Assembly (NCBI GenBank): GCA_963779805.1
Contig: CAVZZN010000013.1
Span: forward strand, 1-64,000
DNA length: 64,000 nucleotides
Reading direction: 5' to 3'
Source: CAIWHR01 sp963779805
Lineage (GTDB): Bacteria; Pseudomonadota; Gammaproteobacteria; Burkholderiales; Casimicrobiaceae
Shown here: positions 20,092 to 28,854 of the stretch, piece after piece
How the letters are laid out: each line of letters opens with the position of its first letter
How positions within the stretch are numbered: the stretch's first letter is position 1
Notes under the pieces: model-generated
Database searches by the model: none
What the model saw: only the letters and a program-made list of their open reading frames with translations
What the model was told of the DNA's origin: nothing
Made by a program: the position numbers and the translations under genes

Positions 20092-20783
20092 GTGGCTGCG
20101 GCTGGGCTCGTCCGCATCGCCCGGAGCATGTAGCCGAAGCCGCGCGCGGTCACGATCTCGACGCCGGATCCCTGCAGCTTCGCGCGCAGGCGATGCACGT
20201 ACACCTCGATCGTCTTGTCGCCGATGTCCTCGTTCAACGCGGCGAGCGTCTCCGTGAGCTGCTGCTTGGTCACGACGCGCCCGACATTGCGCAACATGCG
20301 CCGCAGCACGTGCAGCTCGCGCGGCGTGAGCCCGAGCGGTTCGCCGTGCACGAGCACCTGCAGGCCGTCGGGCAGCAGGCGCAATCCGCCGACGACGACG
20401 TCCTGCACCGGGGCGCCGCCGCTGCGGCGCAGGACGGCGCGCATGCGCGCATCGAGCTCGGCGAGGTCGAACGGCTTCACGATGTAGTCGTCCGCCCCCG
20501 CGCGCAAGCCGCCCACGCGATCCATCTGCTGGTCGCGCGCGGTGAGGCAGATCACGGGCAGCGTGTCGCCGCTCTCGCGCAACTCGCGCAGCAGGTCCTG
20601 GCCGTCGCGATCGGGCAGGCCGAGATCGAGCAGCATCAGCGCCGGCCGGAACGTGACGAGCGCCTCGTTCGCGGCGCGCGCGGTTGCGGCGGTGCTCACG
20701 GTGTAGCCGAGGCGGCCGAGCTCGAACGTGAGCAGGGACGCAATCTGGGTATCGTCTTCGACGACGAGAACGCGGGCTTGCAT
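20088..20783 (-). CDS. OmpR-family response regulator (QseB/TctD-like)
   Basis: 231-residue regulator. The receiver has VVEDD, Asp53 in LLDLGLPD, conserved Thr in CLTARD and Lys in IVKPFDLAEL. The C-terminal winged helix has GLTPRELHVLRRML and ends GFGYMLRA. Intact frame. It is the first gene of a two-gene leftward operon with the kinase (ATGA overlap). Targets are unknown; the outer-membrane protein at 17925 converges on it and is not an obvious operon member. Confidence 0.87.
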   Translation of the reverse strand: MQARVLVVEDDTQIASLLTFELGRLGYTVSTAATARAANEALVTFRPALMLLDLGLPDRDGQDLLRELRESGDTLPVICLTARDQQMDRVGGLRAGADDYIVKPFDLAELDARMRAVLRRSGGAPVQDVVVGGLRLLPDGLQVLVHGEPLGLTPRELHVLRRMLRNVGRVVTKQQLTETLAALNEDIGDKTIEVYVHRLRAKLQGSGVEIVTARGFGYMLRAMRTSPAAAT

Positions 20784-20865
20784 GGGGATGTCCTGGCGCG
20801 TGAACGAAGGGGATATTCAGGCACGCGCATTGTGACACCGCCGGCGCGCCGCGCCGGCGCGGGCA

Positions 20866-21843
20866 TTACGTTCGCCGCGCGCGCACCCGGGCGTTGCGCG
20901 GCTCTCGGGCGCGCCGCACGTCCATCCCCGATGCGAGGTGCTGGCCGATGGACGAGCGCCCCACCGCTTCGATCCACCATTGCAGCGCCTTGCCGGGCTT
21001 TTCGCCACGCCACGCCACGTTGATGCGCGTGGGCGGGCGCGGATCCTCCACCTGCTTCACGACGAGCCGTCCGGCGCCGATGTCCTGGGCCGCGAGGTGC
21101 GCGGGGACGAAACCGCAGCCGAGGCCCAAGGCCTGCGCGGCGATCTTCGCGGGCAGGTCCGGTACCGCAAGCACGTCCTGCCCCTCGAGCAGTCCGATCG
21201 TGCGCGGCGGCAGGTGACGCGAGCTGTCCGCCGCGACCACGACGCGATGCTGCTGGATGACGGCGCGCGACAGCGGCTCGGGCGCACCGGCCAACGCGTG
21301 GCCGGGTGCCACGGCGAATACGGATGCGACCTCCGCCAGCGGTCGAAAGCGACATCCGCTGCCCGACGGCGGATCCCCGGGCGCGCCGATCACGAGATCC
21401 GCGCGACCGTCGACCAGGGCATCCCACGCGCCGCCGAGCACCTCGGTGCCGACGCGCAGCCGCGTGTGGGCGTGCTGGCGCTCGCGACAGTCGTCGTAGA
21501 ACGCCGCGATCAGCGGCCAGATGGCCGCGAGCGGCACCATGGTGTCGACCGCCACGCGCAGCTCGTTCTCCCAGCCGGTCGCCACCCGGCGCACGCGCAG
21601 CTCGGCCTCGCCCGCGGCGCGCAGCAGCGTGCGTCCGGATTCGAGCAGCTCGCGGGCGGCGGGCGTCATGACGGCACGCCGGCCGTCGCGCTCGAACAGC
21701 ACCACGTCGAGGTCATCCTCCAGCTTGCGCACGGTATAGGTGATCGCCGACGGCACGCGATGCAGCTCCGCGGCGGCCGCCGCGAAGCTGCCCTTCCGGT
21801 CGATGGCGTCGAGTACCAGGAGTGCGTCGAAGGTGAGGCGCAT
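20866..21843 (-). CDS. LysR-family transcriptional regulator
   Basis: 325-residue regulator with an N-terminal HTH (LDAIDRKGSFAAAAAELH, SAITYTVRKLEDDL) and a periplasmic-binding-like effector domain (ELRVAVDTMVPLAAIWPLIAA). Intact frame. It is divergent from the pirin and DoxX genes, a common arrangement for LysR regulators that control them. A dyad at 21846-21861 sits in the shared 131-bp control region, very close to its own start codon. Confidence 0.88.
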   Translation of the reverse strand: MRLTFDALLVLDAIDRKGSFAAAAAELHRVPSAITYTVRKLEDDLDVVLFERDGRRAVMTPAARELLESGRTLLRAAGEAELRVRRVATGWENELRVAVDTMVPLAAIWPLIAAFYDDCRERQHAHTRLRVGTEVLGGAWDALVDGRADLVIGAPGDPPSGSGCRFRPLAEVASVFAVAPGHALAGAPEPLSRAVIQQHRVVVAADSSRHLPPRTIGLLEGQDVLAVPDLPAKIAAQALGLGCGFVPAHLAAQDIGAGRLVVKQVEDPRPPTRINVAWRGEKPGKALQWWIEAVGRSSIGQHLASGMDVRRAREPRNARVRARRT

Positions 21844-21845
21844 GG

Positions 21846-21861
21846 TTCAGTAAATATTGAA
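21846..21861. promoter_or_regulatory. TTCA-N8-TGAA dyad, candidate LysR box
   Basis: TTCAGTAAATATTGAA is an interrupted, AT-rich palindrome beginning three bases upstream of the lysR start. LysR sites are usually dyads of T-N11-A type; this one would cover the lysR ribosome binding region and so could serve autoregulation. Functional role inferred. Confidence 0.35.
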
Positions 21862-21974
21862 TGATTGCCCCAGAATTATTTGCTTTTCGGCGTGAAACGG
21901 CAACCCTATGATGCGGTCTCAAGCAGGAGCAGCGCGGCAGGCTGCGCGAGTGCTCCGGCCAACAGGAGATTGCA

Positions 21975-22673
21975 ATGATCGAGCTCAGAAGATCGGACGA
22001 CCGCGGCCACGCGCAGCACGGGTGGCTCGATTCGCGGCACAGCTTCTCGTTCGCCGACTACTACGATCCGGCCCACATGGGGTTCGGGCCGCTGCGCGTG
22101 ATCAACGAGGACTTCGTGCAACCGGGCATGGGCTTCGGCACGCACGGCCATCGCGACATGGAGATCATCAGCTACGTGCTCGAGGGCGAGCTGCAGCACA
22201 AGGACAGCATGGGCAACGGCTCCGTCATGGCGCCGGGCGATATCCAGCGCATGAGCGCAGGACGCGGCGTGCAGCACAGCGAGTACAACCCGTCGCGCGC
22301 GGCGCCGGTGCACTTCCTGCAGATCTGGATCGAGCCCGACGTGCGCGGCATCGCGCCCGGCTACGAGCAGACGCGGGTGGAGGCGGGCGCGAAGCGCGGC
22401 CGGCTCCATCTCATCGCGGCACCGGAAGGTCAGGGCGGGGCGGTCGGCATCCACCAGGATGCGCGCGTGTACGCGACGCTCCTCGACGGCGACGACAGCG
22501 TCGTTCACGCCATCGCCCCCGGACGCCGCGCCTACGTGCACGTCGCCCGCGGCGTGGTGCACGTCAACGACGTTCGCCTCACGCCCGGCGACGCCGCGAA
22601 GATCACCGGTGAAGCGAGCGTGCGCATGGATCGCGCCGACGACGCCGAAGTGCTGCTCTTCGACCTGCCGTGA
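21975..22673 (+). CDS. Pirin family protein, YhhW/quercetinase-like
   Basis: Bicupin pirin of 232 residues. Metal ligands match those known in E. coli YhhW: His57 and His59 in GTHGHRDMEII, His101 and Glu103 in QHSEYNP. The start ATG at 21975 follows an AACAGGAGATTGCA site. Family members bind iron or another divalent metal and some cleave quercetin; the natural role here is unknown. Divergent from lysR and followed by doxX, so it is likely part of a small stress-related regulon. Confidence 0.9.
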   Translation: MIELRRSDDRGHAQHGWLDSRHSFSFADYYDPAHMGFGPLRVINEDFVQPGMGFGTHGHRDMEIISYVLEGELQHKDSMGNGSVMAPGDIQRMSAGRGVQHSEYNPSRAAPVHFLQIWIEPDVRGIAPGYEQTRVEAGAKRGRLHLIAAPEGQGGAVGIHQDARVYATLLDGDDSVVHAIAPGRRAYVHVARGVVHVNDVRLTPGDAAKITGEASVRMDRADDAEVLLFDLP

Positions 22674-22730
22674 AGCCGCTCACCGCCCGCATCGCATCGC
22701 GATTTCCATCGCATCCCATCGACCACCACC

Positions 22731-22836
22731 AAGGAGCATTCAGCATGGGCAGCACCGATCACGCACTCTCGCATTCGGATCGCGTCACTTCATCCCTCGG
22801 CAAAGGAGCATCCGTCATGGCCGGCACCAATCACGG
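22731..22836 (+). repeat. Duplicated translation-start region (two imperfect 34-bp copies, 72 bp apart)
   Basis: Copy 1 begins at 22731 and copy 2 at 22803. Each contains AAGGAGCAT, then an ATG followed by codons for M-(A)-G/S-T-(D/N)-H. The two ATGs (22745 and 22817) are in frame 24 codons apart and each has a good ribosome binding site. This looks like a local duplication that created an alternative start for the DoxX gene. Confidence 0.65.
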
Positions 22837-23227
22837 CTTCGTTCTCGTCGGGCGCGTCGCGCTCGCCGTGCTTTTCATCTGGTCGGGGCTGGGCAAGCTG
22901 ATGGGCGGGTTCGGCGGCACTGTCGGCTACATCTCGAGCCAGGGACTGCCCGTGCCCGAAGTGCTCGCGGCGCTCACCATCGCGCTGGAGCTCGGCGGCG
23001 GCATCCTGCTCGCGCTCGGCTGGAAGGCGCGCTGGATGGCGATCCTGCTCGCCCTGTGGCTGATCCCGACCACCCTCATCTTCCATCGGTTCTGGGGCGG
23101 CGTTCCCGCGGACCAGGTGATGAGCCAGCAGGTCAACTTCTACAAGAACGTGGCGATCTTCGGCGGCATGCTCCTGCTCGCGGGCTTCGGCCCGGGCCGC
23201 TACAGCATCGATCGCGAAGGCGCGTGA
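22817..23227 (+). CDS. DoxX family membrane protein
   Basis: Small inner-membrane protein of 136 residues with four predicted helices (FVLVGRVALAVLFIWSGLGK, VLAALTIALELGGGILLALG, WMAILLALWLIPTTLIF, VAIFGGMLLLAGFGPGRYS). The start at 22817 gives the usual family N-terminus (MAGTNHGFVL) and length. A second good start at 22745 in the same frame would add 24 polar residues; it arises from a duplicated start region. DoxX proteins are linked to thiosulfate oxidation or oxidative-stress complexes, with no specific evidence here. It ends 3 bp before the convergent dtd gene. Confidence 0.85.
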   Translation: MAGTNHGFVLVGRVALAVLFIWSGLGKLMGGFGGTVGYISSQGLPVPEVLAALTIALELGGGILLALGWKARWMAILLALWLIPTTLIFHRFWGGVPADQVMSQQVNFYKNVAIFGGMLLLAGFGPGRYSIDREGA

Positions 23228-23230
23228 TCG

Positions 23231-23683
23231 TTACGTCCGCTGGCGCGAGTCCATCACGATCGTCACCGGGCCGTCGTTGACCAGCCCGACGCTCATGTCG
23301 GCACCGAAGACGCCGGTGGGCACGGGGCGGCCGAGCTGGCTCGCAAGGCGCGCGACGAAGGCGCCGAAAGCGGGCTCGGCGATCGCGGGCGGTGCGGCGC
23401 CGGACCACGACGGCCGGTTGCCCTTGCGTGTGGACGCGAGCAGCGTGAACTGACTCACGGCGAGGATCTCGCCCCCGATGTCGCGGACCGAGCGGTTCAT
23501 CACGCCCGCGGCATCGTCGAAGATGCGCAGGTTCACGATCTTGTCGGCGAGCCAGGCCCGGTCTTCGTCGGTGTCGTCGTCGGCGACGCCCGCGAGCACG
23601 AGCAGGCCGGGACCGATCGCGCCGACGGTGCTCCCCGCTACCACGACGGCGGCCTCGCTGACGCGCTGGATCACGACCTTCAT
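23231..23683 (-). CDS. dtd: D-aminoacyl-tRNA deacylase
   Basis: Cytoplasmic editing enzyme that hydrolyses D-Tyr-tRNA and other D-aminoacyl-tRNAs and Gly-tRNA(Ala). 150 residues, the normal length, starting MKVVIQRVSEAAV. It has the catalytic SQFTLLA motif, and NDGPVT near the C-terminus provides the Gly-cisPro that excludes L-amino acids. Intact frame. It starts about 10 bp after the end of the DUF4124 gene upstream on the same strand. Confidence 0.95.
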   Translation of the reverse strand: MKVVIQRVSEAAVVVAGSTVGAIGPGLLVLAGVADDDTDEDRAWLADKIVNLRIFDDAAGVMNRSVRDIGGEILAVSQFTLLASTRKGNRPSWSGAAPPAIAEPAFGAFVARLASQLGRPVPTGVFGADMSVGLVNDGPVTIVMDSRQRT

Positions 23684-23693
23684 CGCCGGGAGC

Positions 23694-24266
23694 TCATCGC
23701 TTGACGGTGCGGCGGTCGACGTAGATCACGATCCCGTTTTCCACGGAGAGGGTCGTCACCGTTTCCGCATCGCCGGGCACCGGCAGGTAAGTCCACAGCA
23801 CCTTGCCCTTGCGGCCTCCGCCCGACCTCAGATCGGGCCGGCCGAGCTTCGCGAGCACCTTCCCTTCGCTCATGCCGACGTAGGCGTGCCTGCGCTCCGC
23901 GGGATCCGGGCTCGGATTCGTTTTCCACGGACCGGGCCGATCGACCCGGCGCGTGGATCCGGCTGCGCGCGTCTTCGCCGGCCTGGCGGCCTTCGGTTGC
24001 GGCGCGGGCGGCGGCGCGGGCACCACCGAGAGCGTCGGCGGCTCCGCATCGAGATTGCGCAGCTCGCTGCCGCGCGGACACGGTGCCTCCTGGTACACGG
24101 GGACGCCATCGCGCCCCGCGCACTTGTATAGCCCTGCAGCGGCCTCGGACGTCGCGCAGCATGCGCACAGGACGAGCACGGTCCTGCAAACGCCTGCGCG
24201 CGCACGTCGACACGTTGCTTCGAGCCGACGGTGACCTTTCCCGATCAGACAATTGCGCTCCGCCAT
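23694..24266 (-). CDS. DUF4124-type exported protein with SmpA/BamE-like C-terminus
   Basis: Secreted protein of about 190 residues. After a hydrophobic segment (RTVLVLCACC...EAAA) comes the DUF4124 signature GLYKCAGRDGVPVYQEAPCP, a Pro/Ala linker, and a C-terminal part VGMSEGKVLAKLGRPDLRSGGG followed by VLWTYL, which resembles the small beta-sheet domain of SmpA/BamE-like lipoproteins. The start at 24266 is the simplest in-frame ATG, but it puts 22 residues before the hydrophobic segment, so a later non-ATG start is possible. Function unknown; family frequent in Betaproteobacteria. Confidence 0.65.
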   Translation of the reverse strand: MAERNCLIGKGHRRLEATCRRARAGVCRTVLVLCACCATSEAAAGLYKCAGRDGVPVYQEAPCPRGSELRNLDAEPPTLSVVPAPPPAPQPKAARPAKTRAAGSTRRVDRPGPWKTNPSPDPAERRHAYVGMSEGKVLAKLGRPDLRSGGGRKGKVLWTYLPVPGDAETVTTLSVENGIVIYVDRRTVKR

Positions 24267-24471
24267 GCGGCGACCGATCAAATACGTGTTGCCAATTTGA
24301 TGGAGATCGTGCAAATCTTGCAACGGACCCCGGTACCATACCGCTTTTTTCACGGTACCCGCTCGCGCGAGACGGCGGACACCGCCCCCGACCCAGCCTT
24401 CATGATCACCGCGCCGTTGCGCATCGCTTGCACAGTATCGGCTCCGGCGCAGCCGGTCACTACCCCGTTCG

Positions 24472-25681
24472 ATGGATCCCCGAAGTCCTGAGGTCGCCGC
24501 GCGCGTCGGCGATATCGCGCCTTTCCACGTGATGGAAGTCCAGACCGCCGCCCGGGCGCTGGAGGCGGCCGGGCGATCGGTGGTGCACATGGAGATCGGG
24601 GAGCCCGATTTTCCGACGCCGCCGCTCGTGCTCGAGGCCGCCCATCGCGCGATCACCGGCGGCGGCATCTACTACACCTCGGCGCTCGGGCTGCCGGAGC
24701 TGCGCGAAGCCATCGCGGCGCACTACGCGCGAACGCTACGGCGTAACCGTGTCGCCCGCACGCGTCATCGTCACCGCGGGATCGTCGGCCGCGCTGCTGC
24801 TGGTGCTCGCCCTCCTCGTCAATCGCGACGAGGAATTCCTGGTGACCGATCCGGGTTATCCGTGCAACCGCCACTTCGTGCGCGTGCTCGAGGGCGCGCC
24901 CGTCGGGATTCCCGTGGGCCCCGACACCCAGTACCAGCTGACCGCCGCGATGATCGATGCGCATTGGGGCCCGCGCACGCGCGGCGTGCTGCTCGCCTCG
25001 CCGTCGAATCCGACCGGCACGATGGTGCCCCCGGCCGAGATGCGCCGCATCGCGGACATCGTCGCGCGGCGCGGCGGGCGCCTCATCGTCGACGAGATCT
25101 ACCTCGGCCTGTCGTACGAGGAGCGGGGGCAGGGCCGTGCGCCTTCCGCGCTGCAGGTCGCGGCCGAATGGGCCGACGACATGTTCGTCGTGTCGAGCTT
25201 CTCCAAGTACTTCAACATGACCGGCTGGCGCCTCGGGCTGGGTCATCGCGCCCGAGCGGCACGTGCGCGACATCGAGAAGCTCGCGCAGAACCTCTACAT
25301 CTCGCCGGCCACGGTGTCGCAGCGAGCGGCACTGGCGTGCTTCGAGCCCGGCGACGATCGAGCTGCTGGAGCAGCGGCGGCAGGCGTTTCGCGAGCGGCG
25401 CGATCTGCTGGTGCCCGCCCTGCGGGAGCTCGGCTTCGGCATTCCCGTGATGCCGTCCGGCGGCTTTTTCGTGTACGCGGACTGTTCCGCGTTCGGCCCC
25501 GAGCAGCGAGGCTTTCTGCCGGGACGTCCTGCAGGGCGCGGGTGTCGCGATCACGCCCGGTATCGATTTCGGCGTTCACCGCGCCGATAACCATGTGCGA
25601 TTCGCCTACACCATCGAGCGCGCCAAGCTCGAGGACGGGATCGCGCGGCTCGATCGTTTCCTGGCGCAACGGCGCCGCTGA
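24472..25681 (+). CDS. PLP-dependent class I/II aminotransferase
   Basis: Cytoplasmic fold-type I aminotransferase of about 400 residues. It has VHMEIGEPDFPTPP, IYYTSALGLPELREAIA, TAGSSAALLL, SPSNPTGTMVP, VDEIYLGLSYEE and the PLP lysine in SSFSKYFNMTGWRLG. Frame breaks near 24735, 25240, 25345 and 25520 all look like single extra bases; the corrected end is RLDRFLAQRRR with TGA at 25681. Most like the aspartate/alanine-type transaminases often annotated AspC/AlaA; substrate not assigned. Confidence 0.85.
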
Positions 25682-25696
25682 TGCACGAGGTTCGCA

Positions 25697-26863
25697 ATGA
25701 CGTTCTCCGGTCTCCGCCGTCTGGTCGCAGCCGCTGCGCTGGCGCTTTCCCTCGGCGGCTGTTCCGCCATCGACTTCTACTGGCAGGGGATGACCGGTCA
25801 GATGAACCTGATCGCCGGCGCCCGGCCCGATCAGCGAGGTGCTCGAGACCACCAACGATCCGTTGCTGCGCGAGCGTCTGCTGCAGGTGCAGCAGATCCG
25901 CAAGTTCGCGATCCACGATCTCGGCCTGCCGGACAACTCGAGCTATACGCGCTACACCGACCTCGGCCGGCCCTACGTGGTGTGGAACGTCGTGGCCACG
26001 CCGGAGCTTTCCCTCGCGCCGCGCAAGTGGTGCTTCGCCATCGTCGGCTGCGTGTCGTACCGCGGCTACTTCAACGAGGCGGATGCGCGCGCCGAGGCGC
26101 AACGGCTCGCCGCGCACGGCGACGACGTGAACATGGGCGGCGTGCCGGCCTACTCCACGCTGGGCTGGTTCGACGATCCCGTGCTCTCGAGCTTCGTGCG
26201 CTATCGGGAGACGGACCTCGCGCGCCTGCTCTTCCACGAGCTCGCGCACCAGATCGTGTACGTGAAGGACGACACCGCGTTCAACGAATCCTTCGCGGTC
26301 GCGGTGGAGGAGGAAGGCACTGAAGCGCTGGCTCAAGGCGCAGGATTCGCGCCGCGACGCGGCCCAGCTCGCCGACGAGGTCGCACGCGCGCGGCAGCTG
26401 CGCAACGATTTCCGGCGCCTCGTACGCAAGACGCGCGATCGCCTGCGCGACCTCTACGCCAGCCGGGTGCTCGGATGCGAAGAAGCGCGCCGGCAAGGCG
26501 GCCGCATTCGCCGACATGCGCGCCGAGTACGAGCGCATGAAGGCGGGCTGGGGCGGCATTCCCGCCTACGATCGCTGGTTCGCGACGGCCGCCAACAATG
26601 CCGGCATCGCGAGCGTGGGCCTGTACGCCGATCACGTGCCCGAGTTCACCGCGCTCATCGCGCACGACAACCACGACATGCGCCGCTTCTATCAGCACGT
26701 CAGGGAGCTTGCCGCGATGGCGCCGTCGCAGCGCCAGGCCCTTCTCGCGAGCTTCGCCCCGCCGTCGCCGGTGGCCTCGGCCGCGGATATCGTCCCGGTG
26801 GCTTCCGTGCCCGCCGCACCGCTGCTTGCGACGGGCAGCAGCCCGGGCGCCATCGCCCCCTAG
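25697..26863 (+). CDS. Lipoprotein zinc aminopeptidase (COG4324 / PF10023 family)
   Basis: Envelope lipoprotein with signal peptide MTFSGLRRLVAAAALALSLGGC and a lipobox LGGC (Cys22). The zinc metallopeptidase motif is RLLFHELAHQIVYVKDD, with a downstream FNESFAVAVEEEG providing the third ligand region. Frame breaks occur near 25825, 26320 and 26478; corrected length about 388, as expected for this family of putative aminopeptidases. It follows the aminotransferase by 15 bp, so probably the same transcript. Confidence 0.78.
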
Positions 26864-26946
26864 CCGCGCCAGGCGCACCTCGGAGGCACGGGCGCCGTCG
26901 CCCGGCAGCCTCCGCGGCGCTGCCTGAGCGGGATCCCGACGATACG

Positions 26947-26975
26947 TTGAATTTGCTCGGGAAATAGCCTAGAAT
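26947..26975 (+). promoter_or_regulatory. Sigma-70 promoter for the rpsF operon
   Basis: TTGAAT (26947-26952), a 17-bp spacer and TAGAAT (26970-26975) match the sigma-70 consensus well. Transcription would start near 26982 and leave a GC-rich leader of about 137 nt before rpsF, with several possible stems. Such leaders can hold the S6:S18-binding autoregulatory motif, which I cannot confirm by eye. Confidence 0.7.
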
Positions 26976-27118
26976 TGCGAGTTCCCTTGCCTCACCCGCC
27001 GCAGACGGGGAGGCCGCCCGACGGCACGCGGGCGAAGCGTCCCGGCAGTCCGGACGCATCGCCCGAGCGGACTTCCGTCCCACCCGCCGTCCAACCATGC
27101 CCAGAAGGAGTGCTCTGC

Positions 27119-27632
27119 ATGCGTCATTACGAAGTCGTTTTCATCGTGCACCCGGACCAGAGCGAGCAGGTGCCCGCGATGGTCGAGCGCTACCGCACGA
27201 TGGTCACCTCGCGCGGCGGCAGGATCCACCGCCACGAGGACTGGGGCCGGCGTCAGCTCGCCTACCCGATCGCCAAGATCCACAAGGCGCACTACGTCCT
27301 GCTCAACATCGAGTGCGATCGCGAGACGCTGCAGGAGCTCGAGCACGCGTTCAAGTTCAACGATGCCGTGCTGCGCCACCTCATCGTGGCGATGACCGAA
27401 GCGGTGCTCACGCCCTCGCCCATGATGCGCGAGGAGAAGCCCCGGCGCGAGGGTGATCGTGGCGATCGCGGTGATCGCGGCGACCGTGGTGATCGCGGCG
27501 ACCGTGGGGATCGTGGTGACCGCGGGGATCGTGGCGGCGACCGCGGCGATCGCGGCGATCGCGGCGGCGATCGCGGCGAGCGCGCAGCGGAGAAGCGCCG
27601 GCCCCGCAGCAACGACGCCGCCCACGGCCTGA
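27119..27632 (+). CDS. rpsF: 30S ribosomal protein S6 with long GDR-repeat tail
   Basis: Small-subunit protein that binds S18 and 16S rRNA. The core (residues 1-100) starts MRHYEVVFIVHPDQSEQVP with GRIHRHEDWGRRQLAYPI and KAHYVLLNIE, and AAGGAG precedes ATG 27119 well. After about residue 105 the protein continues into about 12 GDR tripeptide units (27452-27577) and a basic end. The frame given runs on into priB, but one extra base in or after the repeat would bring in the TGA at 27630-27632, giving about 170 residues. Charged tails on S6 are known; this one is unusually regular. Confidence 0.9.
27452..27577 (+). repeat. Coding 9-bp tandem repeat, (GDR)12 in S6
   Basis: Units of the form GGYGATCGY or GGYGACCGY repeat about 12 times, with two extra Gly codons inserted. 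The unit encodes Gly-Asp-Arg, so the tail alternates acidic and basic charges. A slippage-prone repeat like this may vary in copy number between strains. Confidence 0.85.
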
Positions 27633-27659
27633 CGCCGCATCGGCGACCGTGCCGGCGAG

Positions 27660-27975
27660 GTGGAAGCGAACCGGCTGGTGCTCGATGCGCAACTCGCCGA
27701 ACGCGGCCCGTTGCGCTTCACCCCGGCCGGCGTGCCCGCCATCGACTTCCTGCTGCGACACGCGTCGCGGCAGCGCGAAGCCGGTGCGCGAGCGCTCGGT
27801 GGACTGCGAGCTTGCCGGCGTGGCGTTCGGCGATGCCGCCCGCGCGCTGGCCCGCGTGACACCCGGCGCGACGCTTCGCTGCAACGGCTTTCTCGCCCGT
27901 CGCTGGCGCACCGGCATCACGGTCGCGCTGCACGTGAACGAATTCGAACTGATCAACGCAACTGAAGGAAACTGA
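27660..27975 (+). CDS. priB: Primosomal replication protein N (PriB)
   Basis: Single-stranded-DNA-binding OB-fold protein that links PriA to DnaT and DnaB in replication restart. The readable parts are VEANRLVLDAQLAERGPLRF, then PAGVPAIDFLLRHASRQREAG, and, after one extra base near 27785, VRERSVDCELAGVAFGDAA and NGFLARRWRTGITVALHVNE. Corrected length about 105. GTG 27660 is taken as the start. Position between rpsF and rpsR is the normal one and supports the identification. Confidence 0.88.
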
Positions 27976-27977
27976 AC

Positions 27978-28259
27978 ATGCCCCGTCCTCAAGGAAGGTT
28001 CGGCAAGAAGAAAGACGGCAAGAAGCGCGAACGCGGTAACGCGCTCTTCAAGCGCAAGAAGTTCTGCCGCTTCACCGCCGAAGGCGTGAAGCAGATCGAC
28101 TACAAGGACATCGACGTCCTCAAGGACTTCGTGCAGGAGAACGGCAAGATCATGCCGGCGCGCATCACCGGGACCAAGGCGCGCTACCAGCGCCAGCTCT
28201 CGACGGCGATCAAGCGCGCGCGCTACCTCGCGCTGCTGCCCTACACCGACCTGCACTGA
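27978..28259 (+). CDS. rpsR: 30S ribosomal protein S18
   Basis: Ribosomal protein of 93 residues: basic N-terminus MPRPQGRFGKKKDGKKRERG, then FKRKKFCRFTAEGVKQIDYK and the conserved RITGTKARYQRQLSTAIKRA. Intact frame. It starts 2 bp after the priB stop, with GAAGGAAACTGAAC upstream as ribosome binding site. Confidence 0.97.
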   Translation: MPRPQGRFGKKKDGKKRERGNALFKRKKFCRFTAEGVKQIDYKDIDVLKDFVQENGKIMPARITGTKARYQRQLSTAIKRARYLALLPYTDLH

Positions 28260-28272
28260 GGGAGCGAACGAC

Positions 28273-28731
28273 ATGCAGATCATCCTGCTCGAGAAAGTGC
28301 AGAACGTCGGCAATCTCGGCGACGTCGTGAAGGTGAAGGAAGGCTACGCGCGCAATTACCTGATCCCGCAGGGCAAGGCGAAGCGCGCGACGGCGCAGAA
28401 CATCGCCGCCATCGAAGCGAAGCGCGCGGAGCTCGAGAAGGCCGCCGGCGAGAAGCTCGCGGCCGCACAGGCCCAGGCCGCGAAGCTCGAAGGCCTCACC
28501 GTTCAGATCACGCAGAAGGCGGGCGTGGACGGGCGCCTCTTCGGCTCGGTCACCAACGCGGACATCGTCGAGGCGCTGAAGCCGCACGGCATCGACCTGC
28601 CGAAGTCCGCGGTGCACATGCCGTCGGGACCGCTGAAGCAGGTGGGCGAATATCCGCTCACCGTGACGCTGCACACCGACGTCGACGTTCACATCAACGT
28701 GAGCGTGCTGGGCGAAACCGTCGCAGCGTAA
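28273..28731 (+). CDS. rplI: 50S ribosomal protein L9
   Basis: Large-subunit protein of 152 residues. The N-terminal rRNA-binding domain is MQIILLEKVQNVGNLGDVV, with VKEGYARNYLIPQGKA, a long central helix rich in Ala/Glu/Lys, and the C-terminal domain GRLFGSVTNADIVEAL. Intact frame; GGGAGCG ribosome binding site upstream. A terminator follows within 25 bp, so dnaB has its own transcription unit or relies on read-through. Confidence 0.97.
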   Translation: MQIILLEKVQNVGNLGDVVKVKEGYARNYLIPQGKAKRATAQNIAAIEAKRAELEKAAGEKLAAAQAQAAKLEGLTVQITQKAGVDGRLFGSVTNADIVEALKPHGIDLPKSAVHMPSGPLKQVGEYPLTVTLHTDVDVHINVSVLGETVAA

Positions 28732-28753
28732 GCGCGCGAGCAACGCAGCACCG

Positions 28754-28783
28754 AAGAGGGCGCCGGGCGGCGCCTCTTTTTTT
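28754..28783 (+). terminator. Rho-independent terminator after rplI
   Basis: AAGAGGGCGCC and GGCGCCTCTT form a stem around a short loop followed by TTTTTTT. The left arm has one more G than the right arm, giving a bulge; this may be another of the extra-G errors seen elsewhere in the window. Confidence 0.85.
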
Positions 28784-28854
28784 GTGAGCGCGCACGCGCG
28801 ACCGCATTCGCGCGGATGATGGCCGGCGTTAGAATCATCGGCGAAGATCACGCC

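Noticed and set aside
24325..24350. Hairpin CGGTA-CCA-TACCG followed by CTTTTTT, considered a terminator
   Set aside because: The stem is only 5 bp and no rightward gene ends nearby; it may instead be part of the control region of the aminotransferase gene.
27452..27577. Tandem repeat considered as a CRISPR array or satellite
   Set aside because: The units are 9 bp, contiguous, in frame with rpsF and have no spacers, so this is a coding repeat.
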